From Ketogulonicigenium vulgare WSH-001 (lineage in GTDB: Bacteria; Pseudomonadota; Alphaproteobacteria; Rhodobacterales; Rhodobacteraceae): a stretch of DNA of 64,000 bases. This document shows, piece after piece, positions 46,126-55,862 of this stretch; within the stretch, counting starts at the first letter, position 1; every line of letters begins with the position of its first letter. The stretch is from NCBI RefSeq assembly GCF_000223375.1, contig NC_017384.1, positions 434,001 through 498,000 on the forward strand, read 5' to 3'. The notes beneath the pieces are model-generated. The model had not been told where the DNA came from and made no database searches. It worked only from the letters and a program-made list of their open reading frames with translations. The translations under genes and the position numbers were made by a program.

Positions 46126-47916
46126 TCAGTTGGTATCCAGCAGATTACATTCCATCGACCGCGCTTGCAGGCGACCGCAAGCCAGTTCCGCCTGATCGCG
46201 GGTCATGCCGACGAAATTCGCGTCAAAGCCGCGCGGGTTCTGGCTAACGGTGCGCTGGCTGCCAGACAGAATGCTGACCTCCATCATCGCCACGCGCATC
46301 AGCTCGCGCTCGGCCGCATAGGACGAATTGAAGCGGCCGATATTCACGCCAAACAGCCGCCCGCCAGAGGTGGACATGCGCGAGACGACCTGCTGCTCGG
46401 CGACGCCGGTGGCGGCGGGGGTGATCTCTGCCGTGGTCATGATGACCGTCTGCGGGCGGGCCTGTGCTTCGGTCGTGTCCAGCATCGCAAGGGTTTCGGG
46501 CTGGGCCTCGGTCTCGCCAAAGCTGGCGATGATCTGGGCTTCTTCGACCGGTGCGGGCGCGGGCAGGGGCTCTGCCGCAGCGAGCTGAACGGGTTCAGAC
46601 GCGGCGACCGGCTCTGCGACGGGCTCTGTAACGGGCGCGGGGGCCGGGGTCGCCGCCGCGACTTGTGTCGCGGGGCGCATCATCGGGCGCAAAACAGCGG
46701 GCGCGGCGGGATCACTGGCCACGGCCAGCGCCACAGCCTCGGCAATGGCATCGGCGGTCGTGCTGTCGCTGGCAATCGCGCCCAGATCTTCGTCCGAGAT
46801 GACCTGGAACGGCGGCGGGGCGGCAGGCTCTGGCGCGGCGGCGGCGACCACAGCGGCTGTCGCTAGGCTGGGGCGCGCGATGGGGCGCAGCGCGGCAAGC
46901 GTCTCGCTGCTGGGCGGCGCGGGCGGAGGGCTGTTGCCCGCGGCGCTGGCAGAGACCGCCGCGATCAGCGCGTTCATGTCGAAGTTCTCTTCCGTCGGGC
47001 GCGCGGGCGGTGTTTCAGGCAGGCGCGCAGGGGCGGAGGGCTGCTGTTGCTGCGGTGTCAGGAAGGCGGGCGGTGCCTCGGGCGGGCGCAGACGGGCGTT
47101 GCGCGGCGCATTGGCAAAGCCACGATCCATCAGGCGCGTGATCCGCGTATGACGATCCGCGTTCGATGTCGCGCCAAACACCGTTGCGATGATCCGCACA
47201 TTGCCGCGTTCCGCCGATGCGGTCAGGTTGTAACCCGCCGCCTGCGTATAGCCGGTCTTGATCCCGTCAGCGCCCTGATAATTGTCCAGGAGGCGTGAAT
47301 TGGTGGTGCGCACCGTCGCGATCCCGGCATCCGCCGAGCGGCGCGAGAATAGGTTATAATACTGCGGGAAATCATAGATCAGGTGACGGCCCAGAATCGT
47401 CATGTCACGTGCTGTCGAATAGTGACCGTTCGTTGTCAGGCCGTTCATGCTGATGAAATGGGTGTTGTTCATGCCCATAGCGCGGGCGGTCGCGTTCATG
47501 CGGGCGGCAAAGGCCTCTTCCGAACCCGAGATACCAACGCCAATGGCGGTGGCTGCGTCATTGGCGGATTTGATGGCGGCAGCGCGGATCAGATATTGCA
47601 GCTCGATCCGTTGTCCCGCGCGCAGGCCAAGGCGCGAGGGCGGTTGGGCTGCAGCATTGGCGGATACGGTGACCTGCGAATTCAGCGAAACCTCGCCGCG
47701 TTCGATCGCTTGGAACGCGATATACAGCGTCATCATCTTGGTCAGCGAGGCCGGGTGCAGCCGCGTATCTGCGTTTTCGGAATCGAGAACCTGTCCCGTT
47801 CGTGCATCCATCACCAGCGCTGCATAGGGTGCAGCAAAGGCGTGCGACATCATCGCCGCACATAGAATAATGAACGCCAAAAGCCCCAGACGGGCCTTGC
47901 CTGCCAGCTGTGCCAT
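46126..47916 (-). CDS. D-alanyl-D-alanine carboxypeptidase (PBP5/6 type) with linker and SPOR domain
   Basis: A 596-residue exported serine peptidase. The signal peptide ends near residue 28 (SHAFA-AP). Catalytic motifs are SxxK at 57-60 (SLTK), SxN in KSANDAA and KTG in GIKTGYTQAAGYN. From about 290 to 510 there is a low-complexity linker very rich in Ala, Pro and Glu, then a C-terminal SPOR domain (about 520-596) that binds denuded peptidoglycan at the septum. It trims stem peptides in the periplasm. The linker is unusually long for the family. Confidence 0.9.
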   Translation of the reverse strand: MAQLAGKARLGLLAFIILCAAMMSHAFAAPYAALVMDARTGQVLDSENADTRLHPASLTKMMTLYIAFQAIERGEVSLNSQVTVSANAAAQPPSRLGLRAGQRIELQYLIRAAAIKSANDAATAIGVGISGSEEAFAARMNATARAMGMNNTHFISMNGLTTNGHYSTARDMTILGRHLIYDFPQYYNLFSRRSADAGIATVRTTNSRLLDNYQGADGIKTGYTQAAGYNLTASAERGNVRIIATVFGATSNADRHTRITRLMDRGFANAPRNARLRPPEAPPAFLTPQQQQPSAPARLPETPPARPTEENFDMNALIAAVSASAAGNSPPPAPPSSETLAALRPIARPSLATAAVVAAAAPEPAAPPPFQVISDEDLGAIASDSTTADAIAEAVALAVASDPAAPAVLRPMMRPATQVAAATPAPAPVTEPVAEPVAASEPVQLAAAEPLPAPAPVEEAQIIASFGETEAQPETLAMLDTTEAQARPQTVIMTTAEITPAATGVAEQQVVSRMSTSGGRLFGVNIGRFNSSYAAERELMRVAMMEVSILSGSQRTVSQNPRGFDANFVGMTRDQAELACGRLQARSMECNLLDTN

Positions 47917-48157
47917 ATTAACTGCCCTTCGCCTCAGGTATCGCCAGCGGTTGATCCGCGGTCGGTTTCCATGCGTGTCGTCCGGTCAGGCTAGCATGTG
48001 AGGGGCTTCAAGAAAACAATAGAATTACAGCAGTTTCGCGGGTGATATTACGGTAATGCGCGCATATGTGGGGGTCACGCGCAGGATTCTGCCTAGACCT
48101 AGGTTGCGCCTGTGGATAACTTTTTGTCCCCTGTGGCAATTCAGCAATTGTTAATGA

Positions 48158-48850
48158 TCACAGCGAATCGACCAGCCCCACCAGATGACCGATCTGCGGC
48201 AACGCGCGAAAGCGGGGGTGATCCACCGGCGCCTCGGCCATTTCAAAGGCCCAAGTGGTCTCGAACGGGATATGCACGCCCCAATGACCGGCCTCGATCG
48301 CGGGGATGACATCGGATTTCAGCGAATTGCCGACCATCAGCGCGCGGTGGCTGTCGTGGCGGGCAAAGATGCGGGCATAGGTCTCGGGGCGCTTGTCGCT
48401 GACAATCTCGACTGATGTGAACAGCTCGCCCAGACCGGACAGGGCCAGTTTGCGTTCCTGATCCAGCAGATCGCCCTTGGTGATCAGCACGACATCGCCG
48501 CGTTCGGCCATGGCCTCGACCGCGGCGCGCGCACCGGGCAGCAGATCGACGGGATGGGCCAGCATATCCTTGCCCCAATCGACGATTTTGCCAATGGTGC
48601 GCGAATCAACGCGCCCTTCGGTCACCTGAATGGCGCTTTCGATCATTGACAGCACGAATCCCTTGATGCCAAAGCCGTACGAGGCCAGATTGCGGGTCTC
48701 GGCCTCCATCAGATGGTTCATCAAATGGTCACGATCCGCGAAATCACCCAGCATTTCGACGAATTGCGCTTCGGTTGTGCGGAAGAATGTCTCATTCTCC
48801 CATAGGGTGTCATCGGCATCAAAGCCAATGGTCCAGTCGTTGCGGGGCAT
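48158..48850 (-). CDS. HAD-superfamily hydrolase
   Basis: A 230-residue HAD protein with motif I FDADDTLWENE (Asp11, Asp13), motif II LITKGD and a late VGNSLKSDVIPA. The cap region is helical. The double-Asp DADD form and the NSxxSD motif resemble YjjG/phosphoglycolate-type phosphatases, but the substrate is unknown. It is transcribed towards the carboxypeptidase gene with a 241-bp gap between them (47917-48157), which holds a single DnaA-box-like sequence and no gene. Confidence 0.82.
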   Translation of the reverse strand: MPRNDWTIGFDADDTLWENETFFRTTEAQFVEMLGDFADRDHLMNHLMEAETRNLASYGFGIKGFVLSMIESAIQVTEGRVDSRTIGKIVDWGKDMLAHPVDLLPGARAAVEAMAERGDVVLITKGDLLDQERKLALSGLGELFTSVEIVSDKRPETYARIFARHDSHRALMVGNSLKSDVIPAIEAGHWGVHIPFETTWAFEMAEAPVDHPRFRALPQIGHLVGLVDSL

Positions 48851-48949
48851 ATTTGCCTTACCTTGGGGCTATACAGGTCTTTTCATGTGCCTATGCCCGC
48901 TTATATAGAGGTTCAACCTTTCAATTCGCATAGAGACGGAACGTGACGC

Positions 48950-49303
48950 ATGGGTGGCACGACACGGATGACATCATCCAACGACAATGACGGCACCAAC
49001 ACGCCCGAGAACGAACGCGGCGTTGCCCTAAAGACGCGCCCAAAGACCAAGCGGCCGCCCTTGTACAAGGTGATGCTGCTGAACGACGACTATACGCCGA
49101 TGGAATTCGTCGTTTTGGTGCTGCAGCGTTTCTTTAGCCTCGACGAGTCCCGCTCGGTCGAGATTATGCTGGCCGTCCATACCAAAGGTGTGGCCGTTGT
49201 CGCCGTCTTTCCCTATGAGGTGGCCGAGACCAAGGTTGCGCAGGTGATGGAATTCGCTCGCCGCAACCAGCACCCCCTGCAATGCACGATGGAGCAAGAG
49301 TAA
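48950..49303 (+). CDS. clpS: ATP-dependent Clp protease adaptor ClpS
   Basis: A 117-residue adaptor that recognises N-end-rule substrates and docks them on ClpA. The core [21 protein letters not shown] contains the ClpS signature and the N-degron pocket residues, and [19 protein letters not shown] follows. The first 30 residues are a flexible, charged tail. An ATG at 48968 is an alternative start. In many genomes clpS is next to clpA; here clpA lies about 11 kb away on the other strand. Confidence 0.95.
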   Translation: MGGTTRMTSSNDNDGTNTPENERGVALKTRPKTKRPPLYKVMLLNDDYTPMEFVVLVLQRFFSLDESRSVEIMLAVHTKGVAVVAVFPYEVAETKVAQVMEFARRNQHPLQCTMEQE

Positions 49304-49308
49304 CATCA

Positions 49309-50307
49309 ATGGCGCAATCCCGCCTGACGACTGCGCTGGACAGCGGCGCGGTCAGCCTGCCTGACGGCCCTATCGCCGTCTTTCGTCCCGCCGCCGGTTT
49401 CGACCTGTCCGCTTTGCCGCGTGAACAGGTCGTCATCAGCCATACATTCCGTCCCGATTACGATTATTGGCGCGCCGCCGGCTATGCCGTGCAAGAGGGC
49501 GCGATCACCGCGCCGACCGCGCTGGTGGTCTTGCCGCGTTCTAAAGTGCAGGCCCGCGCGCTGATTGCGGCGGCCGTTGCGACGGCCGAACTGGTGCTGG
49601 TCGATGGCCAGCGCGAAGATGGTATCGACAGCATCTGGCGCGATATGCGCGCCAAAGTGCCCGCCGCCGACCTGTCGGGTGTGGTCAAGGCGCATGGTCG
49701 CCTGTTCTGGCTGACACGCGATCAGATCCCCGCAGGCGCATTTGAGGATTGGGCGGCGCCGGTGCTGTCGGAATTCGACGGCTTTGTCACTTCGGCTGGC
49801 GTGTTCTCGGATGGCGCAGTGGATCGCGGCTCGGCGCTGCTCGCGGCCGCTTTGCCTGAAAAACTGCCAGCGCGGATTGCGGACCTCGGCGCAGGCTGGG
49901 GGTATCTCTCGCAGGCGATCTTGCAGCGCGAGGGTGTGAAAACCGTCGATCTGATCGAGGCCGAGGCGCTGGCGCTCGAGAATGCCCGCCAGAACGTGAC
50001 GGATGCGCGCGCGAAATTCACTTGGGCCGATGCGACGCAGTTCAAGGCGGACAAGGCCTATGATGCCGTGGTGATGAACCCGCCCTTCCACATCGGCGCA
50101 AAGGGCGAGCCTGCACTGGGCCGCGCCTTTATCACCGCCGCGCAGCGTATCTTGCACCCCGGCGGCAAGCTGTGGATGGTTGCGAACCGCCATTTGCCCT
50201 ATGAGGCCATCCTGCGCGAGCAGTTCCATGAAGTCTCGGAACTTCCGGGCGGTGACGGCGCCTTCAAACTGTTCTACGCCGCCAAACCCGTGCGCGCACG
50301 GCGTTAA
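49309..50307 (+). CDS. rsmC: Class I methyltransferase, RsmC-like (16S rRNA guanine-N2)
   Basis: A 332-residue protein with an N-terminal degenerate methyltransferase-like half and a C-terminal catalytic half, as in RsmC. The SAM loop is IADLGAGWGYLS and the NPPF catalytic motif is VVMNPPFHIG, typical of N-methyltransferases acting on bases. RsmC methylates G1207 of 16S rRNA. It starts 6 bp after clpS, so the two are co-transcribed. The rRNA target is inferred from the family. Confidence 0.85.
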   Translation: MAQSRLTTALDSGAVSLPDGPIAVFRPAAGFDLSALPREQVVISHTFRPDYDYWRAAGYAVQEGAITAPTALVVLPRSKVQARALIAAAVATAELVLVDGQREDGIDSIWRDMRAKVPAADLSGVVKAHGRLFWLTRDQIPAGAFEDWAAPVLSEFDGFVTSAGVFSDGAVDRGSALLAAALPEKLPARIADLGAGWGYLSQAILQREGVKTVDLIEAEALALENARQNVTDARAKFTWADATQFKADKAYDAVVMNPPFHIGAKGEPALGRAFITAAQRILHPGGKLWMVANRHLPYEAILREQFHEVSELPGGDGAFKLFYAAKPVRARR

Positions 50308-50310
50308 GGC

Positions 50311-50697
50311 CTATTCGGGATAGGCTGCGACGCAGGCCTGGATGGCGGGCGCGATCTGGCGCTGCAACTGGGCCTGCCGTTGATACAGCGACTCGAGTTT
50401 CGCGCGTTCGGCATTCAGGTCGATGCCGACGGGCACGCGGCGCTCGATCGTGCGGGCGCGATCGCAGCGCACCTCGGTCGTCGAGCCGTCCTGCAACGTG
50501 CGGGTGCAATAATCACGCTCGATCTCGACCTCTTCGCGGGTACCGATGGCATAGCCGCGCGCAAGGTTGCCCTCGGCCTCAGTGATCAAGCGGTTGATGG
50601 TCGGCAGATTGCCCGATGCATCGCTGATACAGGCCTCACGCGGGGTTTGGCACGCGGCCAGAAAGACCAGCGGTAGAATGACGAGGGCTTTGCGCAT
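50311..50697 (-). CDS. Putative lipoprotein of unknown function
   Basis: A 128-residue protein with a lipoprotein signal ending in the lipobox LAAC (MRKALVILPLVFLAAC). The mature part has three further cysteines (ACIS, DYCT, VRCD) and helical charged stretches (INAERAKLESLYQRQAQLQRQI-like region near the end). I do not recognise a family. It converges with the rsmC-like gene with 3 bp between the stops. Confidence 0.75.
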   Translation of the reverse strand: MRKALVILPLVFLAACQTPREACISDASGNLPTINRLITEAEGNLARGYAIGTREEVEIERDYCTRTLQDGSTTEVRCDRARTIERRVPVGIDLNAERAKLESLYQRQAQLQRQIAPAIQACVAAYPE

Positions 50698-50796
50698 CGC
50701 TTACTCCTTGCGTAACCGAAAACACGCGCGGCTGGTGCCTGCGCTTGTCCAATGGTAAGCCCCCCGCAACTGGCAAGCAAGCGCAAGGGGGCCGTT

Positions 50797-51702
50797 ATGG
50801 CGGGCTATATCAAAGCCACCGGTATGGAAGAAGAGCGGAAAACAGCGGCGGATTGGTTCCGCAGCCTGCGGGACGAGATCGTCACCGCGTTCGAGGCGGC
50901 CGAGCATGGCGATCTTGCTGGCCCCACCGCCGATCTGCCACCTGCGCGTTTCGAAGTGACCCCGACGCCACGCCATGGCGAAAATGGCGAGGATCTGGGC
51001 GGCGGCATCATGAGCGTGATGCGCGGTGGCCGCGTCTTTGAAAAGGTCGGCGTGAACTTTTCTGCGGTCGAGGGGACGTTGGGCGAGGGCGCGATCCGCT
51101 CGATGGCGCAGCGCGGCGTGCCGGGGATCGAGGCCGATCCGCGTTTCTGGGCTGCTGGTATCTCGCTGGTGGCGCATATGCAGAACCCGCATGTGCCTGC
51201 GGTGCATATGAACACCCGCATGTTCTGGACACCCTCGGCGTGGTGGTTTGGCGGCGGTGCCGATCTGAACCCGCCGATCCCCTATGCCGAGGACACGGCG
51301 CATTTCCACGCGACGCAAGAATCCTTCATCGCGCCCCATGGCGAGGGGCTTTACCCGCAGCTGAAAGCCTGGGCCGATGAGTATTTCTTTATTCCGCACC
51401 GTGGCCGCGCGCGCGGGGTGGGCGGCACGTTCATGGATGATCGCAACACCGGCGATTGGGCTGCGGATTTCGCGCTGACCCGCGATATTGGCCGCGCGTT
51501 CCTGCCATCCTATCTGCCGCTGATCGAACGCCGCCGCAACACGCCCTGGACCGAGGCTGACCGCGACACCCAGCTGATCTATCGCGGCCTATATGCCGAA
51601 TATAATCTGGTCTGGGATCGCGGCACGAAATTCGGTCTGGCGACAGGTCACAACGCCGATGCGGTGTTGATGAGCCTGCCGCCTTTGGCCAAATGGACCT
51701 AA
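50797..51702 (+). CDS. hemF: Oxygen-dependent coproporphyrinogen III oxidase
   Basis: A 301-residue cytosolic enzyme of haem synthesis that converts coproporphyrinogen III to protoporphyrinogen IX with oxygen. Diagnostic stretches are NFSAVEGTLGEGA, VHMNTRMFWTPSAWWFGGG and NLVWDRGTKFGLATGHN. The frame is open upstream to 50752, but the ATG at 50797 has GGGGG a few bases before it and fits the family. Its TAA directly abuts the convergent hemE stop. Confidence 0.95.
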   Translation: MAGYIKATGMEEERKTAADWFRSLRDEIVTAFEAAEHGDLAGPTADLPPARFEVTPTPRHGENGEDLGGGIMSVMRGGRVFEKVGVNFSAVEGTLGEGAIRSMAQRGVPGIEADPRFWAAGISLVAHMQNPHVPAVHMNTRMFWTPSAWWFGGGADLNPPIPYAEDTAHFHATQESFIAPHGEGLYPQLKAWADEYFFIPHRGRARGVGGTFMDDRNTGDWAADFALTRDIGRAFLPSYLPLIERRRNTPWTEADRDTQLIYRGLYAEYNLVWDRGTKFGLATGHNADAVLMSLPPLAKWT

Positions 51703-52737
51703 TCAGGCGTTTTTGATCGCCTCGAGCATGATCGTCACATTCTCGGGGTCGGCATCAGGGGTGATGCCGTGCCCGAGGTTAAAGATGTGGGGCCCGCCGC
51801 GCAGCGCACGCACGACGCGCTGCGTCTCGGTCACCAGCGCATCGCCGCCGGTGACCAGATGGCTGTTCAGCAGATTGCCCTGCACACAGCCTGCGGGCTG
51901 GACATGTTCGGCAGCCCATGCGGCGGTCACACCATCATCAATCGCGATACAATCGGCGCCAACGGCGGCATGGCTGCCCGCATAGCGGTTCCCCGCGCCG
52001 CGCGGAAAGGCGATGACGGGAAGACCCGGGAAACGGGCCTTCAGCGCGCTGGTAATTTCCTGCATCGGGCGCAGCGAATAGCGGGCGAAATCCTCGCCCT
52101 GCAGCGATCCGGCCCAGCTATCGAACAGCTTGATCACTTCGGCGCCAGCCTCGACCTGTTTCGACAGATATTCGATCGTGCCAGCGGTCAGCAGGTCGAT
52201 GATGCCGTCGAATGTGGCGCGGTCCTCGGTCTTCAGCGCATGGGCGGGGCCTTGGTCCGGCGTGCCGCGACCGGCGATCATATAGGTCGCAACCGTCCAA
52301 GGCGCACCGGCAAAGCCGATCAGTGCCACGTCCTTTGGTAGCTCGCGCGCCAGAATGCGGACGGTTTCATAAATTGGCGACAGACGGTCATGGACGGCAT
52401 CTGCGGGTTTCAGCGCCGAGAGCTCATCCGGGGTCGTCGTGGTCGACAGGCGCGGGCCTTCGCCCGGCGTAAACCACAGCTCGGCCCCAAGCGCTTGGGG
52501 CAGCAGCAGAATATCGGCAAACAGGATCGCCGCGTCAAAGCTGTATCGACGCAGGGGCTGCAACGTGACCTCGGCCGCCAGATCGGGCGTATAGCACAGC
52601 GACAGGAAATCACCCGCCTCGGCGCGCGTTGCGCGATATTCGGGCAGATAGCGGCCAGCTTGGCGCATCATCCAGGCGGGGGGCGTCGGCAGCGTTTCGC
52701 CCGCAAGGGCGCGCAGAATGGGCTTTTGCAGCGTCAT
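51703..52737 (-). CDS. hemE: Uroporphyrinogen decarboxylase
   Basis: A 344-residue enzyme that removes four acetate carboxyls from uroporphyrinogen III. The signature [16 protein letters not shown] lies near residues 20-35 and [14 protein letters not shown] near 140. The ATG at 52737 has GAGG 7 nt upstream, so it is preferred over an earlier in-frame start at 52776. It diverges from hemC and converges on hemF with no bases between the stop codons. Confidence 0.95.
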   Translation of the reverse strand: MTLQKPILRALAGETLPTPPAWMMRQAGRYLPEYRATRAEAGDFLSLCYTPDLAAEVTLQPLRRYSFDAAILFADILLLPQALGAELWFTPGEGPRLSTTTTPDELSALKPADAVHDRLSPIYETVRILARELPKDVALIGFAGAPWTVATYMIAGRGTPDQGPAHALKTEDRATFDGIIDLLTAGTIEYLSKQVEAGAEVIKLFDSWAGSLQGEDFARYSLRPMQEITSALKARFPGLPVIAFPRGAGNRYAGSHAAVGADCIAIDDGVTAAWAAEHVQPAGCVQGNLLNSHLVTGGDALVTETQRVVRALRGGPHIFNLGHGITPDADPENVTIMLEAIKNA

Positions 52738-52836
52738 GATCGTCCTCTTGTCAGTCTTGATGGCAAGTCGGGGCAATGGGGGTGAAAGTCAAGCCTGCAC
52801 AGTTGAAAGCACCCGCGCCTCGGCATAGAAGGGGCC

Positions 52837-53781
52837 ATGCTGAACGCCCTTCCCACACCCGCCCAACCTTTGCGCATTGGCACACGCGGCTCGCCGCTGG
52901 CCCTGGCGCAAGCCTATGAGACCCGCGACCGCTTGGCGCAGGCCTTTGCCCTGCCGCATGAGGCCTTTCAGATCGAAGTGATCAAGGTCACGGGCGATAT
53001 GGTGCAGGACAAAGCGCTGCGCGAGATCGGCGGCAAGGGCCTGTTCACCCGCGAGATCGAGGATGCGCTGCTGGATGGCAGTATCGACATTGCTGTCCAT
53101 TCGATGAAGGACATGCCCGTCGAGCAGCCCGCCGGCCTGCTGCTGGATTGCTATTTGCCGCGCGAAGATGTCCGTGATGCGTTCGTGTCGCTGCATGGCT
53201 GGACGCTGGCGGATGTGCCTGCGGGCAAGGTCATCGGCACCTCTAGCCTGCGCCGCCGCGCCCAAATTCTGGCGCGTCGCCCCGATCTGACCGTGGTCGA
53301 GTTTCGCGGTAACGTGCAGACCCGCCTGAAGAAATTGGACGAGGGCGTCGCAGATGCCACTTTCCTTGCCATGGCCGGCCTGAACCGCCTGCAGCGGGGT
53401 GACGTGCCGCTGAAGGCGCTGGAAGTCGAGCAGATGCTGCCCGCCGTCGCCCAAGGCGCCATCGGGATCGAACGGCGCGCCGATGATCGTATCATCGAGG
53501 GGATGCTGGCCGTTATTCACGATGGCCCGACGGGTGTGCGTCTGGCCGCAGAGCGCGCGTTTTTGGCGGGGCTTGACGGCTCGTGCCACACGCCTATCGC
53601 GGGGCTGGCCGAGATCATCGGCGACCAGATCCGCCTGCGCGGCGAGGTGCTGCGCCCCGACGGTTCCGAGGCGATTTGTGATGACATGCGCGGCGCCGCC
53701 GTTGATGCTGCCCAAATCGGTGCCGAAATGGCACGAAAACTACGTGGTTTGGCAGGCGAGGGCTTCTTTACGCTTGGTTAG
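52837..53781 (+). CDS. hemC: Hydroxymethylbilane synthase (porphobilinogen deaminase)
   Basis: A 314-residue enzyme that polymerises four porphobilinogens to hydroxymethylbilane. RIGTRGSPLALAQA opens the chain; VEFRGNVQTRL and GTSSLRRRAQ line the substrate site; Cys250 in GLDGSCHTPIAG holds the dipyrromethane cofactor. It is divergent from hemE across about 100 bp, which should hold both promoters. Confidence 0.96.
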   Translation: MLNALPTPAQPLRIGTRGSPLALAQAYETRDRLAQAFALPHEAFQIEVIKVTGDMVQDKALREIGGKGLFTREIEDALLDGSIDIAVHSMKDMPVEQPAGLLLDCYLPREDVRDAFVSLHGWTLADVPAGKVIGTSSLRRRAQILARRPDLTVVEFRGNVQTRLKKLDEGVADATFLAMAGLNRLQRGDVPLKALEVEQMLPAVAQGAIGIERRADDRIIEGMLAVIHDGPTGVRLAAERAFLAGLDGSCHTPIAGLAEIIGDQIRLRGEVLRPDGSEAICDDMRGAAVDAAQIGAEMARKLRGLAGEGFFTLG

Positions 53782-53844
53782 CCTCTGGCATTGGCGCGCC
53801 CTCGCGGCTAGAGAGGGGCGGAAGTCAAGTCAGGCAGGTTCAAG

Positions 53845-54927
53845 ATGACCGCAATTCGCCCGCAACCCGGCATTATGGATATCGCGCTTTACACCAGTGG
53901 CGCGTCCAGCATCGCCGGGAAAAGCCATGTGTTGAAGCTTTCCTCGAACGAGAATCCGGCCGGATTCTCGGATGCGGCGAAAGAGGCTTTCCTGCGGGCG
54001 GCGCATGACCTGCATCGCTATCCGGGCACAGATCACGCGCGCCTGCGCGGCGCCATTGGCGAAGTCCAAGGCCTTGATCCTGAACGTATTATCTGCGGCG
54101 TAGGCTCTGATGAAGTGCTGCAATTCGTCACCCAATCCTATGCGGGTGTGGGCGATGAAGTGATCTATACCGAACACGGTTTCTCGCTATATCCGCTGCT
54201 CGCTTTGGCGGTTGGCGCGGTGCCGGTGAAAGTCGCTGAAAAGCAGCGCCGCGTCGATGTGGATGCCATTTTGGCCGCTTGCACGGATCGCACGCGAATC
54301 GTCTTTTTGACCAACCCCGGCAACCCCACCGGCACCATGATCGGCGAGGCTGAAATCGCACGCCTGTCCGATGCTTTGCCGCGTCAGGTGCTGCTGGTTC
54401 TGGACAGCGCCTATTGTGAATTTGCCGATGGTTATGACGGCGGCGCAAGTCTGGTGACCACGCGCCCGAACATGATCATGACGCGCACCTTTTCCAAGAT
54501 CCACGGCCTTGGCGGCCTTCGGATCGGCTGGGGCTATGCCGCGCGCGAGATCATCGACGTGCTGAACCGCGTGCGTCAGCCGTTCAATCTGTCGGAAGTG
54601 CAGCTTAGCGTCGCCGAAGCCGCGATGCGCGATACCGCATGGGTCGAGAAATGCCGCGCCGATAACGCAAAATGGCGCGCGTGGCTCAGCCATGCGCTGA
54701 CCGAGCTTGGTGTTGCGGTGGACGAAAGCTCTGCGAACTTCATCCTCGCCCGTTTCGCCTCCGAGGCCGAGGCGGCGGGCTGCGATGCGCATCTGCGCGA
54801 CAACGGTATCATCGTGCGCCGCGTGACCGGCTATGGTTTCCCCGAGGGGCTGCGCATTACCGTGGGTGACGAGGCGGCTTGCCGTCAGGTCGTCCATGCC
54901 GTCGCGCAATTCAAGGGCCTGCGCTGA
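53845..54927 (+). CDS. hisC: Histidinol-phosphate/aromatic aminotransferase
   Basis: A 360-residue PLP enzyme of fold type I. The Schiff-base lysine is in [15 protein letters not shown], with the phosphate-binding GVGSDEVLQ near residue 78 and [11 protein letters not shown] near 154. It overlaps tyrA by one base (TGATG). In the hisC-tyrA arrangement such enzymes often serve both histidine and aromatic amino acid synthesis. Confidence 0.9.
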   Translation: MTAIRPQPGIMDIALYTSGASSIAGKSHVLKLSSNENPAGFSDAAKEAFLRAAHDLHRYPGTDHARLRGAIGEVQGLDPERIICGVGSDEVLQFVTQSYAGVGDEVIYTEHGFSLYPLLALAVGAVPVKVAEKQRRVDVDAILAACTDRTRIVFLTNPGNPTGTMIGEAEIARLSDALPRQVLLVLDSAYCEFADGYDGGASLVTTRPNMIMTRTFSKIHGLGGLRIGWGYAAREIIDVLNRVRQPFNLSEVQLSVAEAAMRDTAWVEKCRADNAKWRAWLSHALTELGVAVDESSANFILARFASEAEAAGCDAHLRDNGIIVRRVTGYGFPEGLRITVGDEAACRQVVHAVAQFKGLR

Positions 54928-55862
54928 TGTCCGTGCTGTTCCCGCGCGTAGCGCTGATCGGGCTGGGGCTGATCGCCTCGTCCATCGCCCATGCGGCACG
55001 GCGGGCCGGTGTTGCGGGCGAGATTGTCGGCTATGATGTCTCAGGCGATGTCCGCGATACCGCGCGCGAGATTGCCCTGTGCGATCGCATTACCGACACG
55101 CCTGATGCGGCTGTGGTGGATGCCGATCTGGTTATTCTTTGCGTGCCGCCGGGCGCGATGGGATCGGTGGCGCGTCAGATTGGCGCGGCGCTGAAACCGG
55201 GTGCGATCCTCAGCGATGTGGGATCGACCAAGCGTTCTGTTATTGATGCGGTTATGCCCTATGTGCCTGGAAATGTGTCGTTTATTCCGGCGCACCCTTT
55301 GGCTGGGACCGAGCATTCTGGCCCGCGTGCCGGGTTTGCCTCGCTGTTTGATAACCGCTGGTGCATCATTGTCCCACAAGAGGACACCCCCGCCGATCGC
55401 CTGCAAATGTTGCAAGACTTCTGGCAGGCCTTGGGCGCGAATACCGAGGTGATGGACGCCGACCACCACGACCGCGTGCTGGCCGTGACCAGCCATACGC
55501 CGCACTTGATCGCCTATACGATGGTGGGCGTCGCCGATGATCTGGGCCGTGTGACCGATTCCGAGGTCATCAAATATTCCGCCGCCGGTTTTCGCGATTT
55601 TACGCGGATCGCGGCCTCTGACCCCACGATGTGGCGCGATGTGTTCCTGAACAACAAAGATGCGACGCTGGAAATTCTGGGGCGTTTCACCGAAGAGCTG
55701 TTCGCCCTGCAACGCGCGATCCGGCAGGGCGATGGCGATCATCTGCACGCCTATTTCACCCGCACCCGTGCCATTCGTCGCGGCATTATCGAGGCAGGTC
55801 AGGATACCGCCAAGCCGAACTTTGGCCGCGGCATCGAGGATGTATCGGAGAGCAAGGGTTGA
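54927..55862 (+). CDS. tyrA: Prephenate/arogenate dehydrogenase family protein
   Basis: A 311-residue NAD(P)-dependent enzyme of tyrosine synthesis. The nucleotide loop is VALIGLGLIASSIA at the N-terminus, and the catalytic region has SDVGSTKRSV, FIPAHPLAGTEHSGP (His and Gly-rich) and VTSHTPHLIAY. There is no fused chorismate mutase or ACT domain. The start is the ATG at 54927, overlapping the hisC stop. Its own stop overlaps the TTG start of the extensin-like gene. Confidence 0.93.
   Translation: MSVLFPRVALIGLGLIASSIAHAARRAGVAGEIVGYDVSGDVRDTAREIALCDRITDTPDAAVVDADLVILCVPPGAMGSVARQIGAALKPGAILSDVGSTKRSVIDAVMPYVPGNVSFIPAHPLAGTEHSGPRAGFASLFDNRWCIIVPQEDTPADRLQMLQDFWQALGANTEVMDADHHDRVLAVTSHTPHLIAYTMVGVADDLGRVTDSEVIKYSAAGFRDFTRIAASDPTMWRDVFLNNKDATLEILGRFTEELFALQRAIRQGDGDHLHAYFTRTRAIRRGIIEAGQDTAKPNFGRGIEDVSESKG

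Noticed and set aside
47917..48157. Possible replication origin
   Set aside because: There is one DnaA box only, with no cluster, no AT-rich unwinding region and no dnaA, dnaN or parAB genes in the window.
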